Below, in pieces: positions 6,307-12,060 of a stretch of DNA of 12,060 nucleotides. Every line of letters begins with the position of its first letter. Position 1 is the stretch's first letter. A program made the position numbers and the translations under genes. The stretch lies in assembly GCA_026417425.1 (NCBI GenBank), contig JAOADF010000101.1, positions 1-12,060 on the forward strand, given 5' to 3'. The notes under the pieces are model-generated. The model saw only the letters and a list, made by a program, of their open reading frames with translations. It was not told the DNA's origin and ran no database searches. This DNA comes from Dictyoglomaceae bacterium. Lineage in GTDB: Bacteria; Dictyoglomota; Dictyoglomia; Dictyoglomales; Dictyoglomaceae.

Positions 6307-7323
6307 GTGGTAAATATAAGAGATATAGCGAAAAAGGTTGGTGTTTCTCCTTCTACGGTCTCTCGAGCTTTAAATGATGATCCTAAAATAAGCGAAGAAA
6401 CAAAGAAAAAAGTTAAAGAAATAGCAAAAAGATTAAGATATAAACCAAATCAAGCAGCAAGAAGTTTGATAACTCGAGAGACAAAAACTATTGGTTTTCT
6501 TATATTAAAAAAAGAAAAGCCATTAGTAGCGGATCCATTTTATTCCATAATTCTTTATTCTGCTCAAAATGAGCTTCACGAGATGGGATATCATTTGTTA
6601 TATGGAATAATTCCCCATGGAAAACTAAATCCCAAAAAGCTTCCTCGTATGTTACAAGAAGAGAGAATTGATGGACTTATCTTAGCAGGACCTGACATGC
6701 CCCAAGAATTTATAGAGAGTATTAGAAAGACTGATATCCCTTTAATATTAGTAGATAATTACTCTGAGAAAGTAGATAGTGTTCTTGCAGATAATGTTAG
6801 GGGAGCTTATATTGCTACAAAATATTTAATAGACCTGGGGCACAAGAATATTGCTTTTGCTTCTGGTCCCTTAGATCAAATTAGTGTGTATGAAAGATGG
6901 GAAGGTTATAAAAAAGCATTAATGGAGGCAAATATTGAATATAATCCGAGTTATATGGTAGAAGAAAAGGAATTAACTATGAAAACAGGTAGACACTCTT
7001 TGCAATTGCTTTGGAAAAATGCAAAAAAGCCAACAGCAATTTTGGCTGCAAATGATCCTATGGCCCTGGGAATTATTCAATGTGCAAAGAATATGGGGAT
7101 AAAAGTTCCCGAGGAACTATCTGTAATAGGAATAGATGATATTGAAATTTCCTCTCAGTTTGACCCTCCTTTGACTACTATAAGAATTTTTAAAGAGGAA
7201 ATGGGACTTATAACTGCCAAAAGGTTGATAGATAGAATAAAAAATCCTAATCAGCCCCCCATAAAAATAATTGTAAGTACTGAATTAATTATTCGGGGTT
7301 CCACTGCATTTTTGAGAAATTGA
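6307..7323 (+). CDS. LacI-family transcriptional repressor
   Basis: This 338-residue DNA-binding regulator has the family's usual length. The N-terminal helix-turn-helix is IRDIAKKVGVSPSTVSRALND (residues 4-24), with the recognition helix SPSTVSRAL. The hinge follows as LRYKPNQAARSL (43-54) with the minor-groove leucine at about 54. The rest is a periplasmic-binding-protein-like sensor fold with the typical PLILVDN, IAFASGP and TAILAANDPMALG segments and a VIGIDDIEIS segment near the end. Start is GTG at 6307, which has GGGAG 8 bases upstream and sets the N-terminus exactly as in relatives. It is divergent from the transporter operon and sits before the GH130 gene. It most likely represses both until a sugar effector, perhaps a manno-oligosaccharide, is bound. 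The effector is inference from context. Confidence 0.93.
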   Translation: MVNIRDIAKKVGVSPSTVSRALNDDPKISEETKKKVKEIAKRLRYKPNQAARSLITRETKTIGFLILKKEKPLVADPFYSIILYSAQNELHEMGYHLLYGIIPHGKLNPKKLPRMLQEERIDGLILAGPDMPQEFIESIRKTDIPLILVDNYSEKVDSVLADNVRGAYIATKYLIDLGHKNIAFASGPLDQISVYERWEGYKKALMEANIEYNPSYMVEEKELTMKTGRHSLQLLWKNAKKPTAILAANDPMALGIIQCAKNMGIKVPEELSVIGIDDIEISSQFDPPLTTIRIFKEEMGLITAKRLIDRIKNPNQPPIKIIVSTELIIRGSTAFLRN

Positions 7324-7388
7324 TTTCAGAAATATATAATATATTCCTGATTGGGAAATATAATGATAATTTGGAGGAGAATAGAAAA

Positions 7389-9413
7389 ATGGTTAATAAA
7401 ATTGATGGAATTTTGGTCTTAGGAGAAGAGGAATATTTGATTCCTATTTTAGAATGGTGGAGTTCTCAAGGATATAAAGTAAAGGTTTCTTCTGATTATA
7501 AGGGAGAAGAAGGATATAGTATTTTTTTGGTTTTAGGGAGAAAATATCTCCCATGGGAGGATATAATAAGTAATCTAAACAAATTTAATGCTAAGAAGAT
7601 TCTTCTAAATCCATGGGGAGAAAAGTACGATATTGTACATTCTCCTATATGGTCTGCTATTATCTCTTTTGTTCCTATGGAAGATAAAAGAACCTATAAA
7701 GTCGAGGTTCCCTATTATTCCGTATTGGATTTTTCTAAGGATATGCTCTTTGAAGAATTAAAATTGCCTAAGGACAAAAATATAATCATCCTCTTAGGAG
7801 ATTTCATTCCTTTCTTAAAAAATGTCATTATCAATTTGAAAGAGGATTCATCCATTTATCTTTTGGGACTTGTCTTTTCTGTGGAAGAAAAGAAAAAGAT
7901 TGAAGAGGAAGTTAAAGACTTGATAGATTTAAGAATAGTAGAATCTTGGAAGGATATAGTAAAATATACTTTCTGTTCAAAACTTGTAGTTCTTTACCAA
8001 AAGGAGGATGAATTTCCCCTTTTATTTTATCAAATAATTACGGGTTATTCTCCTGTCTTAGTGAGAGATGTTGGAATTCTTAAATATTCTTATTTGGAAG
8101 GTTTAAGATATACTGATGATAATTTAATAGATAGAATAAGATATCTTCTTAAAAATGAAGAGGAAAGGGAAGATATTGTAAAATATTATCAAGGTTTATC
8201 CTATGGACATTCTCCAGAAAGGGTAGGAAGTCAATTTTTATATATTTTTAACGAAGTTCTTAATCCTAGCTTATATCCTTCTTCATCAAAACTAAAAAGA
8301 TATGTAAAAAATCCTCTATTTAAGGCGCGTCCTAATGTGTATATAGAAGTTAATAATAAGAAAATACAATGGGAAAAATTAGTATATAACGCAGGAGCTA
8401 TAAGGTTAGAAGGGAAAATATATATTTTTTATAGGGCTTTAGGAGAGGATGGATTCTCAAGAATAGGTCTTTGGTGGAGTAAAGATGGGTACAAAGAAGA
8501 AGGAAGACTTAATTATCCTATTTTTGGCCCCGAGGAAGAATATGAAATCCCCAAAAGATTGGAAAAAAGAAAGGAATGGCAATTGAAAAACTTGGGAATG
8601 ATAAGAGAATTGGGAGGAACCGAGGATCCAAGGATATCTTTAATCCAAGATAATCTTTATATGACTTATACTTCTTATGGAGATTTGGTTCAATTGTCCT
8701 TAGCAAAGATAAAGGTAAAAGATTTTTTAAGAGGAGTAAAAGAACTTAAATCTTATGAAGAATGGAAGTCCTTATGGGAGAGAAATGGACCTATTTTTAA
8801 AGGGCTTGATGATAAAGATGCAGTATTATTCCCTGTATATGAAAGAGTTGAAGAAAAAATAGAAGGAACACCTTTTTATAAAGGAAATTTTATAAATCTT
8901 TTTCCAGAACTTTTAAGTAATGAAATAGCATTAATTCATAGAGTCCCTCCTGATATGCAAATTCTATTTACCAATGAAATTCCCTATAAAGGTCCCACTG
9001 TTGGAAGAACTTTTCTTATGCCAAGACCAGGATATTGGGATAGTGAGAAAATTGGGGCAGGAGCTCCTCCCTTAAAGACAAAATTTGGCTGGTTACATAT
9101 TTATCACGGTGTAGGGAATTGGAAAGGAAAAAGAACCTATGCTTTGGGTGTGGTTCTCACCCCCTTTGATAATCCTACAAAGATCATATATCGTTCTCCT
9201 GAACCCATCTTGGAACCAGAAGAGTATTATGAATTAGAAGGATGGGTGCCTGATGTGGTATTTACCTGTGGAGTAGTACCTAAATTTAAGGATTCTACAG
9301 AAATATTAGAGGAGAATGATGAAATTCTTGTCTATTATGGTGGTGCGGATGAGGTAATGGCCTTGGCAGAGGGGAAAATTGGCGATTTAATTCCAAAGGA
9401 GATAAGAAGTTAG
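7389..9413 (+). CDS. GT-B glycosyltransferase-like / GH130 mannoside phosphorylase fusion protein
   Basis: The protein is 674 residues long if it starts at the ATG at 7389, which has GGAGG at 7373-7377. A TTG at 7320, overlapping the repressor stop, would add 23 residues but lacks a ribosome site. Residues from about 307 to the end form a GH130 domain. It has GTEDPR, whose Asp (about 413) is the family proton donor, then a 'DKDAVLFP' segment, ALIHRVPPD, a WDSEKIGAGAPPLKT stretch, WLHIYHGV and a 'GWVPDVVFTCGVV' ending. GH130 enzymes phosphorolyse, or less often hydrolyse, beta-mannosides, releasing mannose-1-phosphate; no signal peptide is seen, so it acts in the cytoplasm. Residues 1 to about 300 resemble a GT-B glycosyltransferase, clearest in its second half (DEFPLLFYQIITGYSPVLVRDVG). 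There the usual E-x7-E nucleotide-sugar motif reads D207-x7-Q215, suggesting loss of transferase activity. Subfamily and linkage specificity are undetermined. Confidence 0.82.
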   Translation: MVNKIDGILVLGEEEYLIPILEWWSSQGYKVKVSSDYKGEEGYSIFLVLGRKYLPWEDIISNLNKFNAKKILLNPWGEKYDIVHSPIWSAIISFVPMEDKRTYKVEVPYYSVLDFSKDMLFEELKLPKDKNIIILLGDFIPFLKNVIINLKEDSSIYLLGLVFSVEEKKKIEEEVKDLIDLRIVESWKDIVKYTFCSKLVVLYQKEDEFPLLFYQIITGYSPVLVRDVGILKYSYLEGLRYTDDNLIDRIRYLLKNEEEREDIVKYYQGLSYGHSPERVGSQFLYIFNEVLNPSLYPSSSKLKRYVKNPLFKARPNVYIEVNNKKIQWEKLVYNAGAIRLEGKIYIFYRALGEDGFSRIGLWWSKDGYKEEGRLNYPIFGPEEEYEIPKRLEKRKEWQLKNLGMIRELGGTEDPRISLIQDNLYMTYTSYGDLVQLSLAKIKVKDFLRGVKELKSYEEWKSLWERNGPIFKGLDDKDAVLFPVYERVEEKIEGTPFYKGNFINLFPELLSNEIALIHRVPPDMQILFTNEIPYKGPTVGRTFLMPRPGYWDSEKIGAGAPPLKTKFGWLHIYHGVGNWKGKRTYALGVVLTPFDNPTKIIYRSPEPILEPEEYYELEGWVPDVVFTCGVVPKFKDSTEILEENDEILVYYGGADEVMALAEGKIGDLIPKEIRS

Positions 9414-9508
9414 TAGGAATTTATAAAAAAGATTGCCTTTTTTATGCTATAATTATTATCAAAATAAAAAAATTTTTTTATTAGCTAATAAGCTAGGAGG
9501 AAATTGAA
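9414..9508 (+). promoter_or_regulatory. Intergenic region with weak terminator-like hairpin, extended -10 promoter and pre-SD hairpin
   Basis: ATAAAAAAG (9423-9431) pairs with CTTTTTTAT (9437-9445), an AT-rich hairpin that may weakly end the GH130 transcript. It is followed by TGCTATAAT (9446-9451 and on to 9453), an extended -10 box without a good -35, suggesting a separate promoter. A perfect 20-base palindrome of A and T tracts lies at 9463-9482. TAGCT (9482-9486) and AGCTA (9491-9495) form a small hairpin that abuts the AGGAGG ribosome site (9495-9500). Confidence 0.5.
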
Positions 9509-11497
9509 ATGAAAAAGATCATCCTGATACTCCTCTTTTCTCTATTACTAATAACTCCTTCTTTATCTCAGATCAATAGATTAAACACCATTAGAGTGTA
9601 TGGAAATGGAAATTTAGACGAAAAAGGTAATTTAAATATATCCATAAGATGGGCCTTTCCCACTAATGCTCTCTACTTACAAGTAAAAAGTGCCTATCCA
9701 AATCCCTATGTGTTAATGAGAAATCTACTTGGTTTTTCTAGCATTATGGAACTTAGAAATGTTAAAGTTAGCTATGATGATGCTAAGAATTCTATAGTTA
9801 TGTCCGCAAATATAATAGGTGCAGGGGTATATAAAAGACAAAGATGGGAACTTAATATAGGAAAAAATTCTGAACTAATATATAGCGACAGTGCAAAGGC
9901 TATTTTTCTGTTTATAGAATCTATGGATGAAGAAAATATAATGATTCAAACCTTAAGAATAAATCTACCTAAGGATTCTAAGGATTTATCCTATGATTCT
10001 AAAACAGGTATTTTCTCATACAATATACCCCGAAAAGAAAACAAGGGGAAAACCAATATAGATGTTCAAGTGAAAGTGAAATCAAGAATTATGTCTTCCC
10101 TCTACAAAGTTTATGGCATGCCTGAAGTTTTAAATGGATCATATTGGATAGCCAAATTTATATTTGAAAATAAAGGAACTGCTGATATTTTAGATTTAAA
10201 AATTAGTTATAAACTTGGAGATTATACAGGCTGGTCCCCTGAAAATGTATATAATCTGGTAGTTCCAGGAGGTGCTGTAGTTGATCTTTACTATCCAATA
10301 ATCTCTTCCACTGTAGCGCAACTTAAATCTCAAACTCCTGTAGATCTACAGATAAAGTATTCCTACAAGGATATTACGGGAAAGACTTATAATGATAATA
10401 TAGTAAAAAGAATTCAGATATTAGGTATTAATCAATTTGAGTTTTCCAATATTCCTGAGGAAGAAAGAACAGGAGAATGGATAGATAATTTTTCTAATAT
10501 ACCCCTTATTTCAGCTTTTGTAACTAAACTCGATGAGCCAATAAAAACTTTTGCAGGATTAGTAAGTCAATATTCAGGAGGAGTTGCAGCTTCTTCTAAT
10601 GATGAAGATGCAGAGAAATTCTGTAGAGCTTTATATGAGCTATCTATTTATAATGGTATATCCTATCAAACTCCATCAGGCTTTCTTGTTTCTTATTCAA
10701 CAGGGGGGCAAGATATAAAGTTCCCCAGAGATGTTCTAAGAGATAAGGCAGGAACATGTATTGATCTTGCAATATTCTTTTCTGCCATATGCGAAGCTGT
10801 AGGATTAAATACTGCCATAGTGGTAATACCTGGTCATGCCTTTCCTGTTATAATTTTACCTTCTGGGAATATACTACCTATTGAGTCCACAGGTCTTGGA
10901 GGAGCAGTTGTAGGTAAATCTCTTCCCTTTGAGGAAGCAGTAAAATTAGGCTATAAAAATCTAAATGAACTAAAATTAGGAAGATACTTTATAGTAAGAG
11001 TATCTGAGCTTCAGAGAATAGGCATCCTTCCTCCAGAACTTGCTCCTCTTCAAGCAAATATAATAAAAGAGTGGGGATATAAACTACCTGAAACAACAAC
11101 CCCTGAAGCTAAAAAACCAGTAACCTTGGAGGACTTTAACATACAGCCTTCTCCTACCCCAACTCCTACGACTCCTACTGTATCTAACCTAAGTGGTATT
11201 TACCAAGGAAAATATATAAACAACAATACAGGTCAACAAGGTACTATGGAATTACAAATAAGACAAAGTGGTAATAATTTATCAGGAAAGATAGTGATCG
11301 ACAATACTGAAGAAGGTACTGTTACAGGTTCCATATCAGGAAATAACATCATCCTTAATGGACAAATAAATTCTGTTTATTACGGACAATATAATGTCAT
11401 ATTTAGAGGAACACTTCAAGGTAATACCATTCAAGGAAATTATACTATACAAGGATATAATGTAGGAGGAAGTTTCTATCTGACAAAAGTAAGGTAG
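9509..11497 (+). CDS. Secreted transglutaminase-like superfamily protein with C-terminal beta domain
   Basis: This 662-residue exported protein has no recognised specific function. Residues 1-20 are a Sec signal peptide (MKKIILILLF, hydrophobic core, SLS before Q21). The middle holds beta-rich, probably Ig-like regions (about 25-330). Residues about 370-480 are a transglutaminase-like core: GTCIDLAIFFSAICEAVGL with C417, PGHAFPVI with H443 and PIESTG with E459 fit the Cys-His-Asp/Glu triad order. A Pro/Thr linker (about 530-560, PSPTPTPTTPT) leads to a Gly/Asn/Thr-rich domain (561-662) with recurring SGN-type turns, like small secreted beta-barrel domains. The ATG has AGGAGG about 8 bases upstream. 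It appears to be a monocistronic unit with its own promoter. It could be a peptidase or a structural surface protein; the link to sugar uptake is unclear and may be only positional. Confidence 0.72.
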   Translation: MKKIILILLFSLLLITPSLSQINRLNTIRVYGNGNLDEKGNLNISIRWAFPTNALYLQVKSAYPNPYVLMRNLLGFSSIMELRNVKVSYDDAKNSIVMSANIIGAGVYKRQRWELNIGKNSELIYSDSAKAIFLFIESMDEENIMIQTLRINLPKDSKDLSYDSKTGIFSYNIPRKENKGKTNIDVQVKVKSRIMSSLYKVYGMPEVLNGSYWIAKFIFENKGTADILDLKISYKLGDYTGWSPENVYNLVVPGGAVVDLYYPIISSTVAQLKSQTPVDLQIKYSYKDITGKTYNDNIVKRIQILGINQFEFSNIPEEERTGEWIDNFSNIPLISAFVTKLDEPIKTFAGLVSQYSGGVAASSNDEDAEKFCRALYELSIYNGISYQTPSGFLVSYSTGGQDIKFPRDVLRDKAGTCIDLAIFFSAICEAVGLNTAIVVIPGHAFPVIILPSGNILPIESTGLGGAVVGKSLPFEEAVKLGYKNLNELKLGRYFIVRVSELQRIGILPPELAPLQANIIKEWGYKLPETTTPEAKKPVTLEDFNIQPSPTPTPTTPTVSNLSGIYQGKYINNNTGQQGTMELQIRQSGNNLSGKIVIDNTEEGTVTGSISGNNIILNGQINSVYYGQYNVIFRGTLQGNTIQGNYTIQGYNVGGSFYLTKVR

Positions 11498-11687
11498 GAA
11501 ATAATCAATTTAATGGATTTTTCTTTAATAAACAAGGAGGTAGAAGAATTTTTAATATAAAAATCCTAGGTCATTATAAATATGAACTAATCTCCTCCTA
11601 TATTAAAAATTGCTTCTAAATTTTTTATTAGAAATCTTTCAGAAGCAGTAAAGAATTTTTTTTAAATGATATGATTTTATTGAGATA
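11498..11687. other. Gene-free stretch with inverted repeats and possible transposase fragments
   Basis: Apart from the inverted repeat at 11541-11618 and short broken reading frames that may be transposase remnants, I see no intact gene here. An AAGGAGG at 11534-11540 has no ATG, GTG or TTG at a usable distance, which fits a decayed start region. Confidence 0.5.
11541..11618. repeat. Imperfect inverted repeat with 39-base spacer
   Basis: TAGAAGAATTTTTAATATA (11541-11559) recurs in inverse orientation as TATATTAAAAATTGCTTCTA (11599-11618), differing by one inserted base. A nested pair TTCTAA/TTAGAA (11614-11619 and 11628-11633) and a pair GCTTCT/AGAAGC (11612-11617 and 11641-11646) overlap the right arm. 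The arrangement resembles a remnant of a mobile-element end or a structured RNA. It lies just upstream of a transposase remnant. Confidence 0.5.
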
Positions 11688-11880
11688 GTGAAGGAAATAA
11701 AGGAAAAATGCTACAAATCAGTGATAAAGATAGAAGAAATTTTTAGGAAAGAAGTTAAGAATAAATTAAGAAGGCAAAATTATTCTTTAAGAGAAAGTCT
11801 TTATAAAATAAGGAATAGAATAGAGGAAATATTTTGGGTACAAAACAAGCTTTAGGAAGTTGTGAGTAAACTACAGATAG
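11688..11880 (+). pseudogene. Decayed transposase C-terminus (IS4-like DDE remnant)
   Basis: A frame open from GTG at 11688 to TAG at 11853-11855 gives 55 residues, including KNKLRRQNYSLRESLYKIRN followed by RIEEIF. The Y-x2-R-x3-E pattern (Tyr codon at 11802, Arg at 11811, Glu at 11823) is the start of the IS4-type Y-(2)-R-(3)-E-(6)-K signature containing the catalytic Glu of DDE transposases. After a frame change near 11833 the reading continues as GTKQALGSCE, supplying the expected Lys, then meets TAA and continues TTDRKG. Upstream, broken frames (HYKYELISSYIKNCF from about 11572, RNLSEAVKNFF before 11664) are interrupted by stops and could be further fragments. No intact start or N-terminal DDE residues are seen. 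The identification rests on the motif and composition only. Confidence 0.45.
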
Positions 11881-11922
11881 GAAGGGGAAGGAACTTCCCC
11901 TCCTTTATATTTTATTTTTTAC
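11879..11922 (+). terminator. Strong intrinsic terminator (+ strand)
   Basis: AGGGGAAG (11883-11890) pairs with CTTCCCCT (11894-11901) around a GAA loop, extended by AGG/CCT across a single bulged A, and followed by TTTATATTTTATTTTTTA. The T-rich tail is only on the plus-strand side, so it serves plus-strand transcription, either read-through from the secreted-protein gene or the ancestral mobile element, and also faces the convergent aldo/keto reductase. Confidence 0.75.
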
Positions 11923-11923
11923 C

Positions 11924-12060
11924 TTATTTTTCAGGATAAGGTAATGGTCCCACAATCTGATGGGGTATATAAGGTTCCTCTAAATATTTTATCTCTTCTT
12001 CAGTTAATTTAACCGAAATCGCTTTTACAGCATCCTCAAGTTGCTCTATTTTGGTAACTC
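11924..12060 (-). CDS. Aldo/keto reductase family protein, C-terminal part
   Basis: Only the last 44 residues lie in the window; the gene continues past base 12060. The sequence VTKIEQLEDAVKAISVKLTE followed by EEIKYLEEPYIPHQIVGPLP ends at TAA (11926-11924). The 'LEDAVKAI..KLTEEEIKYLEEPY.PH..VG' pattern is the usual C-terminal helix and tail of NADPH-dependent aldo/keto reductases, where the segment before it contacts the cofactor 2'-phosphate. Substrate cannot be predicted from this part. It converges on the preceding plus-strand terminator, and no separate minus-strand terminator is evident after its stop. Confidence 0.82.
   Translation of the reverse strand, partial: VTKIEQLEDAVKAISVKLTEEEIKYLEEPYIPHQIVGPLPYPEK

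Noticed and set aside
7320..7388. N-terminal extension of the GH130 fusion gene from a TTG overlapping the repressor stop
   Set aside because: There is no ribosome site before the TTG, whereas the ATG at 7389 has GGAGG upstream and begins a clean beta-alpha-like segment. The overlap remains a possible alternative.
8518..8706. 62-codon minus-strand open frame within the GH130 domain
   Set aside because: It lies opposite the catalytic GTEDPR region, which is clearly coding on the plus strand.
1..12060. CRISPR array, tRNA or rRNA genes
   Set aside because: No regularly spaced repeats and no tRNA-like cloverleaf or rRNA landmarks were seen on reading both strands.

Overview
The window is AT-rich with very low intergenic G+C, strong AGGAGG-type ribosome binding sites, consensus sigma-70 promoters and tightly overlapping genes. 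The proteins are Lys/Ile/Glu-rich and look thermophilic. The overall style suggests a Dictyoglomus-like thermophilic bacterium, or possibly a Thermotogales or Firmicutes thermophile. This assignment is inference from style and protein content, not a database match.

Layout. Positions 1-238 (+) hold the 3' end of an archaeal-type peroxiredoxin gene, followed by a hairpin that can terminate transcription from both sides. From 6092 down to 284 (-) runs a six-gene operon: a secreted family-5 substrate-binding protein, two Opp/Dpp-type permeases, two Opp/Dpp-type ATPases that each carry a four-cysteine C-terminal motif, and a 55-residue two-helix membrane protein whose start overlaps the last ATPase stop. 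Positions 6093-6306 form a compact divergent control region. It has two back-to-back TTGACA-17-TATAAT promoters, a LacI-type operator candidate with a central CG, a matching AT-rich repeat at both transcription starts, and an orphan Shine-Dalgarno sequence in the transporter leader. From 6307 (+) come a LacI-family repressor gene and a large two-domain gene: a degenerate GT-B glycosyltransferase-like region fused to a GH130 mannoside phosphorylase-type domain. At 9509-11497 (+), behind its own extended -10 promoter, is a secreted protein with a transglutaminase-like Cys-His-Glu core and a C-terminal Gly/Asn/Thr-rich beta domain. Positions 11498-11923 contain a large imperfect inverted repeat, a decayed transposase C-terminus and a strong (+) terminator. 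The window ends with the C-terminus of an aldo/keto reductase on the (-) strand.

How it fits together. The transporter is of the 'oligopeptide' family, but its divergent neighbours are a LacI-type sugar repressor and a GH130 enzyme. The most economical reading is a mannose-containing oligosaccharide uptake and phosphorolysis locus: import by the ABC transporter, cytoplasmic cleavage to mannose-1-phosphate by the GH130 domain, and induction by release of the LacI-type repressor. The Thermotoga maritima mannoside region is a known precedent for Opp-family sugar transporters next to GH130. The actual sugar cannot be read from the sequence.

I see no complete new defence or mobile system. The most unusual items are the GT-like/GH130 fusion with a lost GT motif, the architecture of the divergent control region, a GC-rich terminator-like hairpin inside a permease gene, and the small coupled membrane protein.
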